Assembly (NCBI RefSeq): GCF_001890385.1 | Contig: NZ_CP018221.1 | Location: 3,149,501-3,213,500 of the forward strand | Reading direction: 5' to 3' | DNA from: Tardibacter chloracetimidivorans | GTDB taxonomy: Bacteria > Pseudomonadota > Alphaproteobacteria > Sphingomonadales > Sphingomonadaceae | Length of the DNA stretch: 64,000 nucleotides | Part shown: positions 8,201 to 16,135 of the stretch, one piece after another | Layout: each line of letters opens with the position of its first letter | How positions within the stretch are numbered: the first letter of the stretch is position 1 | Made by a program: the position numbers and the translations under genes | The notes under the pieces: generated by a model | The model's database searches: none | Seen by the model: only the letters and a program-made list of their open reading frames with translations | Told to the model about the DNA's origin: nothing

Positions 8201-9940
8201 TCAGGCCGCCACGTCCAGCGGCTGAATCTCGCCCGATAGGTAGAGATTGCGCGCCTTTGAACGGCTGAGCTTGCCCGAAGAGGTGCGCGGCAGCGTCCTC
8301 GGCGGCACCAGCTCCACCACGCAGGACATGCCGGTGATGGCTCGCACCTTGTCGCGGATCGCGTCGCGCAGCCGCGCGCGCTCGGCCATGTCGCTCGTCC
8401 GGCACTGGACCAGCACTGCGGGCGCTTCCTCGCCGCCGGGCGTGGTGATCGCAAAGGCGGCGATGTCCCCGGCCTTGAAGCCGGGAAGCTGCTCGATCGC
8501 CCATTCGATGTCCTGCGGCCAGTGGTTCTTGCCGTTGACGATGATCATGTCCTTGGCGCGGCCGACGATGTAGATATAGCCGTCGGCCATATAGCCCATG
8601 TCGCCGGTGTCCAGCCATCCGTCCTTGAGGCAGGCTTCGGTCGCTTCCGGATCGCGGAAATAGCCGATCATCACCGATGGGCCGCTGCAATAGATGCGGC
8701 CGATCTGCCGGTCGCCCAGCACCGCGCCGTCGTCGTCGCGGATCTCCACCTTCATGTCGCGCACCGGGCGGCCGCAGTTGACGATCGCGCGATAGCGCAC
8801 CGGGCGGTCGCCATGCGCGTCGGGCGCGCCGGAAAGCAGGGTTTCCTCCACCAGATCGGTCAGAATGCCCTCGCCCGGCGGCATGATCGACACCGCAAGC
8901 GTCGCCTCGGCCAGGCCATAGCTCGGCAGAAAGGCGCCGGCCTTGAATCCGGCGGCGGAAAAGGCATCGACGAACGCCTGCATTACATCGGGGCGGATCA
9001 TGTCCGCGCCATTGCCCGCCAGCCGCCAGCGCGACAGATCGAACCGGCTCAGGTCGGACTGGCCGCCGATGCGGCGGGCGCAGATGTCATAGCCGAAGGT
9101 CGGCGAATAGGAGATGCTGGTGCCCGTGTTGCGGCTGATCAGGTCGAGCCACGACAGCGGACGCCGGGCGAAATCCTCGGTCGCCAGATAATCGACCGAC
9201 ACCTGGTTGGCGATTGGTGACAGGAAGCAGCCGACCAGCCCCATGTCGTGATACCAGGGCAGCCAGGATATGCAGCGGTCGGTGTCGATCACCTGCATCC
9301 CGTGCGAATGGGCCGCAAGATTGTTCAAAAGCCCGCGATGGCTCACCGCCACGCCATGGGGAAAGCGGGTGGAGCCGCTTGAATATTGCAGATAGGCCGT
9401 TGCGTCCGGATCGGCCTTGGGAAGCGCCGCCTCGCTGGCGTCGCGCGCGGCGAGTTCGGCCCAGTCCAGCGCCTCGACCGCGCCCGTGGCGGCGGCTTCG
9501 GCCACCATCGCGTGCAGCCCTTCGGACGAAAGCACCATCGTCGGGTCGGAACTGGAAAGCTGGACGCGGATCTGGTCGATATAGGCCTCGCGCCCGCCAA
9601 AGGAGGTGGGCAGCGGCAGCGGCACCGGCCATGCGCCGGCATAGATCGCGCCAAAGAAGCTGGCGGCGAACTCGGGGCAGGTCTCGGCGATCAGCGCGAT
9701 CCTGTCGCCCGGCCTGATGCCCGCCGCGATCAGCCGGTGCGCCATGCCGATCGCATCGGCGCGCAGTTCGCTGAACGGATAGGCGCGCCGGAGCGTGCCC
9801 CGCGCATCGTGGAAATTGAGTCCGCGCCGGCCGCGCGCGGCATAGTCCAGAGCCTCGCCCAGCGTTTCGAAATCGGCGAAGCGGCGGACGAGATCGTCCT
9901 CCGTCGGCGTCGGCGCGAGTGAAGCGGTCTGATCTGCCAT
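8201..9940 (-). CDS. aasR: Fatty acyl-AMP ligase / acyl-ACP synthetase of the ceramide locus
   Basis: 579 residues from ATG 9940 (GGTGA 8 bases upstream); a TTG 12 codons earlier is also open. ANL superfamily adenylating enzyme of the FAAL type: the P-loop is YLQYSSGSTRFPHGVAVSH, with later motifs LPSYGLAEATL, GWLDTGDMGYM and GRAKDMIIVNGKNHWPQD, the last holding the hinge and catalytic lysine region. FAALs form acyl-AMP and pass it to a carrier protein, so loading AcpR with a fatty acid for Spt is the natural role. In Caulobacter an enzyme of this type belongs to the ceramide locus. Complete and unbroken; the gene symbol is inferred from context. Confidence 0.85.
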   Translation of the reverse strand: MADQTASLAPTPTEDDLVRRFADFETLGEALDYAARGRRGLNFHDARGTLRRAYPFSELRADAIGMAHRLIAAGIRPGDRIALIAETCPEFAASFFGAIYAGAWPVPLPLPTSFGGREAYIDQIRVQLSSSDPTMVLSSEGLHAMVAEAAATGAVEALDWAELAARDASEAALPKADPDATAYLQYSSGSTRFPHGVAVSHRGLLNNLAAHSHGMQVIDTDRCISWLPWYHDMGLVGCFLSPIANQVSVDYLATEDFARRPLSWLDLISRNTGTSISYSPTFGYDICARRIGGQSDLSRFDLSRWRLAGNGADMIRPDVMQAFVDAFSAAGFKAGAFLPSYGLAEATLAVSIMPPGEGILTDLVEETLLSGAPDAHGDRPVRYRAIVNCGRPVRDMKVEIRDDDGAVLGDRQIGRIYCSGPSVMIGYFRDPEATEACLKDGWLDTGDMGYMADGYIYIVGRAKDMIIVNGKNHWPQDIEWAIEQLPGFKAGDIAAFAITTPGGEEAPAVLVQCRTSDMAERARLRDAIRDKVRAITGMSCVVELVPPRTLPRTSSGKLSRSKARNLYLSGEIQPLDVAA

Positions 9941-10098
9941 GGCGGCTTCACCGGCAATGTCAGGCGCGTGCAGCAAGCGATACTCCCTATTGGCCCCGTC
10001 GCGCCGGCATTGACGCCGCCGGCGCTATTACACCGGATTGTTCCATTTGCACGCCTAGACGTTCAAAATCCGGCTCCACTGTGGCAGGATCATGGCGC

Positions 10099-10632
10099 AT
10101 GGACAGCGATGCGAAGCCGGGCCGCAAGGGCCGCCCCCCGCTTGGGCCGGGAGAGCTCGACGCCATGGCGCTGCGCTATGTCGAACGCTATGCGACCAGC
10201 GAGGAGAAGCTGGCCCGCTATCTGAGGCGCAAATTGCGCGAACGCGGCTGGGACGGAGAGGATGCGCCGCCCGTCGCAGCGCTTGTCCAGCGGCTGGCCG
10301 GGCTTCGCTATGTCGACGACCGGCAGTTCGCCGAGGCGCGCACCCGGTCGCTCGCCCGCCGGGGCTATGGCCGCCGCCGGATCGGGCAGGCGCTCGCGGC
10401 CGATGGCATAGCGCCGCAACTGCGCGAGGACGCCGCTGCCGATCTGGACGAGATGGAGTCGGCGCTGGCGCTCGCCCGGCGGCGGCGGCTCGGCCCCTTC
10501 GCGGAGGCCGAATCCGGTCCCGAAAAGCGGCGAAAGGATCTCGGAATCCTGCTCAGAGCCGGGCACGGAATGGATGTCGCCCGCCGAGTCGCGAACGCCG
10601 CGACCGTTGAGGAACTCGAAATCGAGGCCTGA
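10099..10632 (+). CDS. recX: RecX-family regulator
   Basis: 177 residues from ATG 10099, with AGGA 9 bases before it; longer in-frame starts reach into the ligase promoter region and show no conservation. Three-helix RecX repeats are visible: AMALRYVERYATSEEKLARYL, then LRYVDDRQFAEA and RSLARRGYGRRRIGQAL. RecX binds RecA filaments and limits their activity. recA is not adjacent here, as is common in sphingomonads. Divergent from the acyl-AMP ligase. Rich in Arg. Confidence 0.82.
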   Translation: MDSDAKPGRKGRPPLGPGELDAMALRYVERYATSEEKLARYLRRKLRERGWDGEDAPPVAALVQRLAGLRYVDDRQFAEARTRSLARRGYGRRRIGQALAADGIAPQLREDAAADLDEMESALALARRRRLGPFAEAESGPEKRRKDLGILLRAGHGMDVARRVANAATVEELEIEA

Positions 10633-10658
10633 TGCAGTTTTTGCATGCTGCGGCGCAG

Positions 10659-10793
10659 CTAGGACGCGAGCATGATACCCAGAAAGAAGAGGGTGATCAG
10701 GCTCAATAGCCCCGCCCACACGACGGGCGGAGCACCGCCGTCGTCCCCTTGGGGACCAACTGGCTGAAAATCCTTGTCTTCCGGTCGCTTCAT
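10659..10793 (-). CDS. Small single-pass membrane protein
   Basis: 44 residues: a hydrophilic head (MKRPEDKDFQPVGPQGDDGG) and one hydrophobic helix (VVWAGLLSLITLFFLGIML) ending close to the C-terminus. It is convergent with recX (26 bases apart). The ribosome site is weak. Coding character (head plus clean helix with stop just after) supports a real gene, but I do not recognise a family. Confidence 0.6.
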   Translation of the reverse strand: MKRPEDKDFQPVGPQGDDGGAPPVVWAGLLSLITLFFLGIMLAS

Positions 10794-10942
10794 GCCGTCA
10801 TGCCCATCTCGTTTCTCCGGCCCGCAAGCGCGTAACCGGCGGTCGTCGCGGCGCCAAGCCCGCGCTCCGGGGGAGTAACATTGCCACGCCTGTTCGCAGC
10901 GGCGGGAACGCTATCCCGGCAAATCCGTCCGGGAAAGAAATT

Positions 10943-10971
10943 TTGTTAACAGAAACGGCTGCGCGTAATAG
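10943..10971 (+). promoter_or_regulatory. Weak candidate promoter for the double cold-shock gene
   Basis: TTGTTA (10943-10948) and TAATAG (10966-10971) are separated by 17 bases and lie 36 bases before the ATG at 11008. The matches to the housekeeping consensus are only partial. Confidence 0.25.
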
Positions 10972-11007
10972 ACTTTGCGGCCCACGGTCTGAACTTACGG
11001 GGGTAAA

Positions 11008-11628
11008 ATGGACGGACCGCAGTTAGTCGCTCTTGGTGTTCCAGAGGGTGTGTTGGAAAAAGGCGCTTCGTCCGCAGGGCAAGGTTCGCAGTCCTGCGCT
11101 GAAGGCGTCGACAATGAAACCGTCGAGGGTGCCGTCAAATGGTTCGACACCGCCAGAGGCTATGGCTTTCTGGCGGCCGACGACGGCAAGGGCGATATCC
11201 TCATTCATTTTTCGGTGCTGCGCGAGATCGGCCGGCGAAGCCTGCCCGAGGGCGCGCGGGTGCAATGCCTGGCCCAGTGCGGCGCGCGCGGGCGGCAGGC
11301 CCGGCGGGTCCTGTCGTTCGACTTGAGCTGCGCGATCGGTCCCGATCCCGACGAGGCGATGCGGCGGTCGAGCAACCGGACCGATCCGATGGCGCTGGTC
11401 GAAGAGGCGGGGCCGTTCGAGCCGGTGACGGTCAAATGGTTCAACCGCCTGAAAGGCTATGGCTTTCTGACACAGGGGCCGGATTCGCCCGATATCTTTG
11501 TCCATATGGAGACAATCCGTCGGGCGGGCCTGGCTGAATTGATACCCGAGCAGCCGCTCTCGGCGCGAATCGCATCCGGCAAGCGGGGACCGCTGGCGGT
11601 TGTCGTGGAAGCGGCGGCCATCGATTGA
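11008..11628 (+). CDS. Tandem cold-shock-domain protein
   Basis: 206 residues with two cold-shock domains. CSD1 (about 39-106) has VKWFDTARGYGFLAAD and DILIHFS; CSD2 (about 139-205) has VKWFNRLKGYGFLTQG and DIFVHME. These are RNP1 and RNP2 single-strand nucleic-acid-binding motifs. Fused double-CSD proteins are usual in alphaproteobacteria and act as RNA chaperones or in stress and stationary-phase adaptation. GGGGG precedes the ATG. The TGA stop overlaps the TTG start of the next gene (TTGA), so expression is coupled to the DUF192 lipoprotein. Confidence 0.9.
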   Translation: MDGPQLVALGVPEGVLEKGASSAGQGSQSCAEGVDNETVEGAVKWFDTARGYGFLAADDGKGDILIHFSVLREIGRRSLPEGARVQCLAQCGARGRQARRVLSFDLSCAIGPDPDEAMRRSSNRTDPMALVEEAGPFEPVTVKWFNRLKGYGFLTQGPDSPDIFVHMETIRRAGLAELIPEQPLSARIASGKRGPLAVVVEAAAID

Positions 11629-12134
11629 GCCGGCCGCTGCCGCGCGCCGCTGCGGCGCTGCTGCTGCTGTTTCCGTTATTGGCGGTGGCGTGCCAGCCGC
11701 CCCTCATATCGGCCGCAGCGGAAGACCGGCCGATCCCTGCCGCAAGCGAGCTTACGACCGCACCGCTCGCCATCGTCACCGGCAAGGGCGCCTTTTCCTT
11801 TGTGGTGGAGATCGCCCGTAGCGAGGCGGAGCAGGCGCAGGGCTTGAAGCATCGCCGGCCGCTGGCCCCGGATCGCGGCATGATCTTTCCGATGCGTCCG
11901 GCGCGGCTCGCCAGCTTCTGGATGAAGGACACGCCAAGCCCGCTCGACATCATCTTCATCGCGCCCGGCGGCACGGTCGCGCGCGTCGCCGCCATGACGA
12001 AACCCTATTCGCTCGATCCGATCGATTCGGGCGTGCCGGTGGAGGCGGTGCTTGAAATCGCGGGCGGCCGCGCGGAGCAGATCGGTCTCCAGCCCGGGGA
12101 TCGGGTGAACTGGCGCGATCCGGGCGGCGAATAG
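11625..12134 (+). CDS. DUF192 secreted protein
   Basis: 169 residues, TTG start overlapping the stop of the cold-shock gene. Signal peptide with LLAVAC, a possible though not ideal lipobox. The DUF192 domain follows, with EAEQAQGLKHRR, RGMIFPM, FWMKDTPSPLDIIFI and a C-terminal VLEIAGG.AEQIGLQPGD. DUF192 proteins are small beta-barrel envelope or secreted proteins of unknown biochemistry. The link to the double CSD gene is a common gene order in sphingomonads. Confidence 0.85.
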   Translation: MSRPLPRAAAALLLLFPLLAVACQPPLISAAAEDRPIPAASELTTAPLAIVTGKGAFSFVVEIARSEAEQAQGLKHRRPLAPDRGMIFPMRPARLASFWMKDTPSPLDIIFIAPGGTVARVAAMTKPYSLDPIDSGVPVEAVLEIAGGRAEQIGLQPGDRVNWRDPGGE

Positions 12135-12222
12135 GGTTTCCGTCCACGCCGCGCTTGCCAAAGCCGCGCGATCAGGGTGTAAAGCGCCCGATCGCTCCAA
12201 TGGATGAAAAGGCAAGCCGCGC

Positions 12223-12603
12223 GTGGGACTCTTGAAGCGCATATTCACCTGGTGGGATGGGCCGACACTCGGCACGCAGCTCCATACGCGCCGGTTCGGC
12301 CGCCGCGTCGGGCAGGATGCGCAGGGCAATGTCTATTATGAGGCCAAGAAGGGCGGGCGGCGCTGGGTGATCTACAACGGCCCGGCCGAGGCGTCGCGCG
12401 TGCCGCCCGAATGGCATGGATGGCTGCACCGCACCACCGATGTGCTTCCCGAGGATGCCCCGATTCAGCCGAAGAGCTGGGAAAAGCCGCATGTTCCCAA
12501 CATGACGGGAACCGCGCTCGCCTATGCACCCAAGGGCTCGCTCAGCGTTGCCGGAGAGCGCGCCCGCTCGACCGGCGACTATGAAGCCTGGACGCCCAAC
12601 TGA
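12223..12603 (+). CDS. NDUFA12-type NADH dehydrogenase accessory subunit
   Basis: 126 residues, GTG start. Matches the NDUFA12/B17.2 family of complex I supernumerary subunits: early FTWWDGPTLGT, then GRRVGQDAQGNVYYE, RRWVIYNG and a conserved VPPEWHGWLHRTTDV. This subunit is characteristic of alphaproteobacterial and mitochondrial complex I, on the peripheral arm. The main nuo genes are not in this window. Followed 11 bases later by the mlaD-like gene. Confidence 0.9.
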   Translation: MGLLKRIFTWWDGPTLGTQLHTRRFGRRVGQDAQGNVYYEAKKGGRRWVIYNGPAEASRVPPEWHGWLHRTTDVLPEDAPIQPKSWEKPHVPNMTGTALAYAPKGSLSVAGERARSTGDYEAWTPN

Positions 12604-12614
12604 GAGAATATCCG

Positions 12615-13187
12615 ATGCGTGTCGTGTTGAAGGAAAATCTGGTCGAGGCGCTGATAGGCGTGCTTGTCGTGGCCGTCGCCACCTGGTTCATCGTCTTTGC
12701 CTATGGCCGCACCGGCGGTGGGGCGCGGGCGGGCAGCTATCAGGTGGCCGCCCTTTTCAACGATGCATCGGGGGTCGGCGTCGGCACCGATGTGCGCGTC
12801 GCGGGGATGACGGTGGGGCAGGTGGTTGCCTCGTCGCTCGACCCGGAGACCTGGCAGGCAAGGCTTACGCTTTCGATCGATCCGAAGGTGTCCGTCCCGG
12901 CCGACAGCAGCGCCGTCATCACGTCGGAAGGAATCATGGGCGGATCGTTCGTCGCCCTTGTGCCCGGCGGCGATCCCGTACCGCTCAAGGACGGCGATCT
13001 CATCATCGACACCCAGGGTTCGGTGGACCTGCTCAGCATGATCGGCCAGTTCATCAACCAGTCCGGCGGGATCGGCAAGAACGGAAATGGCGGCGGCAAT
13101 GCCGCGGATGATGCGGCCGGGGCCATGGCGGATACGCCGATGGACGCCGCGCCTTCCGGCGAGCCGGCGCTTCCCGCCACGCAATGA
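12615..13187 (+). CDS. mlaD: MlaD-family lipid transport protein
   Basis: 190 residues. One N-terminal membrane helix (about 10-28) and an MCE domain (about 40-130) with GVGVGTDVRVAGMTVGQV and a hydrophobic pore-loop region near TSEGIMGGSFVALVPG. MlaD is the periplasmic substrate-binding part of the MlaFEDB phospholipid transporter. The C-terminal tail is Gly/Asn/Asp and Ala-rich. The stop overlaps the following DUF2155 start (ATGA). mlaF and mlaE are not nearby in this window. Confidence 0.88.
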   Translation: MRVVLKENLVEALIGVLVVAVATWFIVFAYGRTGGGARAGSYQVAALFNDASGVGVGTDVRVAGMTVGQVVASSLDPETWQARLTLSIDPKVSVPADSSAVITSEGIMGGSFVALVPGGDPVPLKDGDLIIDTQGSVDLLSMIGQFINQSGGIGKNGNGGGNAADDAAGAMADTPMDAAPSGEPALPATQ

Positions 13188-13780
13188 GGTTACGCCGCCT
13201 TCTGCTGGCGCCAGCCGCGCTTGCGCTTTCGGGACAGGATGCCGCCGCGCCGGAAACCCCGGCCCCAGCCCCTGCGTCCGCTCCAGCTCCAGCGCCCGCT
13301 CCAGCACCCCGGGCGGCCGATGCCCCGCGCGCCGCGCCCCGGAAGGTCACGCCGATGGCCGAGCGGGTCGCCACGCTCGCCGTGCTCAACAAGCAGAACG
13401 GCAAGACGCAGGAACTGAAGATGCGACCCGGCCAGGCGGTGCGGTTGGGCGGCATCATCGTCCGGCTGAGGGCGTGCGAAACGACTCCGGACTGGGAAAA
13501 GCCGAGCTTCACCGGCGCGTTCATCCAGGTGGACGTCGCCGACCCCAAGGGCCAGTTCCGCCGCGTCTTTTCAGGCTGGACCTACGCCGAGACGCCGTCG
13601 CTCAACCCGGTCGCGCACCAGGTCTATGACGTCTGGGTCAAAAGCTGCGCGATGCGCTTTCCTGAAAGCGCGCCGGAACCGGCGGCATCCCCGCCGCCCG
13701 CCGCGCCTGCCGGAGCTTCCAGCGAATCCAGCGCGCCGAAATCGGCGGGCGTCGCCACCGCCTCCGACAACAGCGACTGA
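13184..13780 (+). CDS. DUF2155 periplasmic protein
   Basis: 198 residues with an N-terminal signal region, then a strongly Pro/Ala-repetitive linker (about 22-55) and a DUF2155 domain (about 60-160): LNKQNGKTQELKM, RLRACETTPDWE, FSGWTYAETPSLNPVAH and VYDVWVKSC. Function unknown; the family is typical of alphaproteobacteria and often lies next to aat. It is coupled to mlaD by ATGA. Its last 157 bases run antisense through the 3' end of aat, the tail being low-complexity Pro/Ala/Ser. Confidence 0.85.
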   Translation: MRLRRLLLAPAALALSGQDAAAPETPAPAPASAPAPAPAPAPRAADAPRAAPRKVTPMAERVATLAVLNKQNGKTQELKMRPGQAVRLGGIIVRLRACETTPDWEKPSFTGAFIQVDVADPKGQFRRVFSGWTYAETPSLNPVAHQVYDVWVKSCAMRFPESAPEPAASPPPAAPAGASSESSAPKSAGVATASDNSD

Positions 13781-14325
13781 TAGGCGTTGCGCGGCACCTC
13801 GATGGTGCCCATGCTTGCCAGATGCGGCGTCAGGAACTGCGTGTCCAGCAGCTTGAACCCGCCGACACGCAGCCGCGCCACCAGCCAGGCCATCGCCACC
13901 TTGGAGGCATTGGTCCGCCGCGTGAACATGCTTTCGCCGAAGAACGCGCCGCCCAGCGTCACGCCGTACAGCCCGCCCGCCAGTTCGCCGTTCAGCCAGC
14001 ATTCCACCGAATGGGCGTGGCCGCGCGCGAACAGCTTTTCATAACCCTCGATGATCAGTTCGTTGATCCATGTTTCCGGCCGGTCGGGCTTGGGCTCCGC
14101 GCAGCCGCGCATGACATCGGCGAATGCCTTGTCGGCGGTGACGGTGAACCGGTCCGATTTCAACGCCTTGGCGAGCGAATGCGAAAGATGAAAGCTGTTG
14201 AGCGGAAGGATACCGCGTCTTTTCGGCTCGACCCAGAACACATCGGGCGCGTCCCGGCTGTCCGCCATGGGGAAAACGCCAACCGCATAAGCTCTCAGCA
14301 GCAGATCAGGATCGAGCGTCGTCAT
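13624..14325 (-). CDS. aat: Leucyl/phenylalanyl-tRNA--protein transferase
   Basis: 233 residues. Transfers Leu or Phe from tRNA to N-terminal Arg or Lys, marking proteins for ClpS/ClpAP (N-end rule). Signature regions are LLLRAYAVGVFPMA, FWVEPKRRGILPL, SVECW..GELAGGLYGV, FFGESMF, and DTQFLTPHLASMG. A C-terminal extension rich in Ala/Gly (190-233) lies antisense to the end of the DUF2155 gene. The overlap involves about 51 codons on each strand, so terminator space between the two genes does not exist. Confidence 0.93.
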   Translation of the reverse strand: MTTLDPDLLLRAYAVGVFPMADSRDAPDVFWVEPKRRGILPLNSFHLSHSLAKALKSDRFTVTADKAFADVMRGCAEPKPDRPETWINELIIEGYEKLFARGHAHSVECWLNGELAGGLYGVTLGGAFFGESMFTRRTNASKVAMAWLVARLRVGGFKLLDTQFLTPHLASMGTIEVPRNAYQSLLSEAVATPADFGALDSLEAPAGAAGGGDAAGSGALSGKRIAQLLTQTS

Positions 14326-14340
14326 TTTGTCAGCGCCGAG

Positions 14341-14362
14341 ATTAACGCATTTATCCGTTAAT
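14341..14362. repeat. Short palindrome upstream of aat
   Basis: ATTAACG (14341-14347) and CGTTAAT (14356-14362) form a perfect 7-base inverted repeat, 16-37 bases before the aat start. Could be an operator. The TTAA spacing of 12 does not fit a full CtrA site (7). Confidence 0.35.
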
Positions 14363-14409
14363 GCTCAATCCTGTTTGAGGGTTCCCGGCCAGGCCGGCGA
14401 TGAACCGGC

Positions 14410-14760
14410 TCAAAGAATCTCGGTCACTTTTTCCTTCGGGCGGCAGAGCCGGACGCCTTTTTCGGTTTCCACCAGCGGTCGCTCGATCAATATCGGGTGG
14501 CGCACCATCGCATCCAGTATGTCGTCGTCGCCGACGTTCGGATCGGTGAGCCCAAGGTCTTCGGCAGGCGTGCCGCGCACCCTCAATCCGTCGCGGGGAG
14601 TTATTCCCGCCCGTTCATAGAGCGCCTTCAACGTCTCGCGGGCGGGCGGGTTCTTCAGATATTCGACCACCTTCACCTCGACGCCGGGCGTTTCCTGCAG
14701 GATCGCCAGCGTGTTGCGCGACGTGCCGCAATTGGGATTGTGATAGATGGTCGCCTTCAT
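14410..14760 (-). CDS. arsC: Arsenate reductase, glutaredoxin-dependent
   Basis: 116 residues, thioredoxin-like ArsC. The catalytic cysteine is in YHNPNCGTSRNTL (Cys11), with later VEYLKNPP, VRGTPAED, and the RPLV motif LIERPLV that binds arsenate. Reduces arsenate to arsenite with glutathione and glutaredoxin. No arsB or acr3 pump or ArsR regulator lies nearby, so it may serve basal resistance or a YffB-like role. It lies 14 bases downstream of accC on the same strand. Confidence 0.9.
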   Translation of the reverse strand: MKATIYHNPNCGTSRNTLAILQETPGVEVKVVEYLKNPPARETLKALYERAGITPRDGLRVRGTPAEDLGLTDPNVGDDDILDAMVRHPILIERPLVETEKGVRLCRPKEKVTEIL

Positions 14761-14773
14761 GCGCCGGGTTCCC

Positions 14774-16123
14774 TCATTGGCCGGTATCCTTGGCCAGCCA
14801 CTCCTCCAGCCATTTTATCGTATAGTCGCCGGAGAGGAACTCCGGATCTTCCAGCAGCGCCTGGTGCAGGGGAATGGTGGTCTTGAACCCGCCGATCACA
14901 TATTCCTCCAGAGCGCGGCGCAGGCGGCGGATGCAGCCTTCGCGGTCAGACCCGTAGACGATCAGCTTGGACACCAGGCTGTCGTAATAGGGCGGCACGT
15001 TGTAGCCGGTGTAGAGCCCGGAATCGACGCGCACGTGCAGCCCGCCCGGCGCGTGATAATCGGTCACCTTGCCGGGTGACGGCGCAAAGCTGCGCGGGTC
15101 CTCGGCGTTGATGCGGCATTCGATGGCGTGGCCGCGAAACTCGATCTGGTCCTGCGTCACGCTCAGCGGTTCGCCGGCGGCGACCCTGATCTGCTCGCGC
15201 ACCAGGTCCAGCCCGGTCACCATCTCGGTCACCGGATGCTCCACCTGAAGCCGGGTGTTCATCTCGATGAAGTAGAAGCGGCCTTCCTCGTACAGGAACT
15301 CGATCGTCCCCGCGCCGCGATAGCCCAGCTTCGCCATCGCGTTCGCCACGATCCCGCCCATCTCGTCGCGCTGGGCGGCGCTGATGACTGGGGAGGGGGC
15401 TTCCTCCAGGACCTTTTGGTGGCGGCGTTGCAGCGAGCAGTCGCGCTCGCCCATGTGCACGGCGTGGCCATTGCCGTCGCCGAACACCTGGAACTCGATA
15501 TGGCGCGGATTGCCCAGATACTTTTCCAGATAGACCGTATCGTCGCCGAATGCGGATTTGGCTTCGCTGCGCGCCTGGGCGATCAGCGTCTCCAGGCTGG
15601 CCGCGTCTGGCACCACCTTCATGCCGCGTCCGCCGCCGCCGGCCGCCGCCTTCACCAGCACCGGATAGCCGATCTCGTCCGCGACCTTCAGGGCTTCATC
15701 GATCGAGGTGATCGGCCCGTCGGACCCGGGCACCAGCGGCAGGCCCAGCCCGGCGGCGGTGCGCTTCGCCTCCACCTTGTCGCCCATGATGCGGATATGT
15801 TCGGGCTTGGGGCCGATCCACACCAGCTTGTGCAGTTCGACGATCTCGGCAAAGCGGGCGTTTTCGGAAAGAAAGCCATAGCCGGGGTGAATGGCGTCGG
15901 CATGGGTGATCTCCGCCGCCGCGATGATGTTGGGGATATTCAGATAGCTATCGGTGGCCGATGGCGGGCCGATGCACACCGCCTCGTCCGCCAGCCGCAC
16001 ATGCATTGCGTCGGCGTCGGCGGTCGAATGGACGGCCACCGTCTTGATTCCCATCTCGTGCGCGGCGCGGTGGACGCGCAATGCGATCTCGCCGCGATTG
16101 GCGATCAATATCTTGTTGAACAT
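14774..16123 (-). CDS. accC: Acetyl-CoA carboxylase biotin carboxylase subunit
   Basis: 449 residues, ATP-grasp biotin carboxylase. N-terminal KILIANRGEIALRVHRA, the glycine-rich ATP loop KAAAGGGGRGMKVV, the catalytic EFLYEEGRFYFIEMNTRLQ and RGHAIECRINAEDP are all present. Carboxylates the biotin on AccB as the first half of malonyl-CoA synthesis. Directly follows accB (12 bases apart), the usual accBC operon. Confidence 0.97.
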   Translation of the reverse strand: MFNKILIANRGEIALRVHRAAHEMGIKTVAVHSTADADAMHVRLADEAVCIGPPSATDSYLNIPNIIAAAEITHADAIHPGYGFLSENARFAEIVELHKLVWIGPKPEHIRIMGDKVEAKRTAAGLGLPLVPGSDGPITSIDEALKVADEIGYPVLVKAAAGGGGRGMKVVPDAASLETLIAQARSEAKSAFGDDTVYLEKYLGNPRHIEFQVFGDGNGHAVHMGERDCSLQRRHQKVLEEAPSPVISAAQRDEMGGIVANAMAKLGYRGAGTIEFLYEEGRFYFIEMNTRLQVEHPVTEMVTGLDLVREQIRVAAGEPLSVTQDQIEFRGHAIECRINAEDPRSFAPSPGKVTDYHAPGGLHVRVDSGLYTGYNVPPYYDSLVSKLIVYGSDREGCIRRLRRALEEYVIGGFKTTIPLHQALLEDPEFLSGDYTIKWLEEWLAKDTGQ

Positions 16124-16135
16124 GCGACTGCCCGC

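Noticed and set aside
10099-10632. Start of recX at 9919
   Set aside because: The extra 60 codons lie in the ligase promoter region and show no RecX similarity. ATG 10099 has AGGA upstream and fits the family length.
14341-14362. CtrA site upstream of aat
   Set aside because: The two TTAA elements are 12 bases apart, not 7, so it does not fit the full site. It is kept only as a palindrome.
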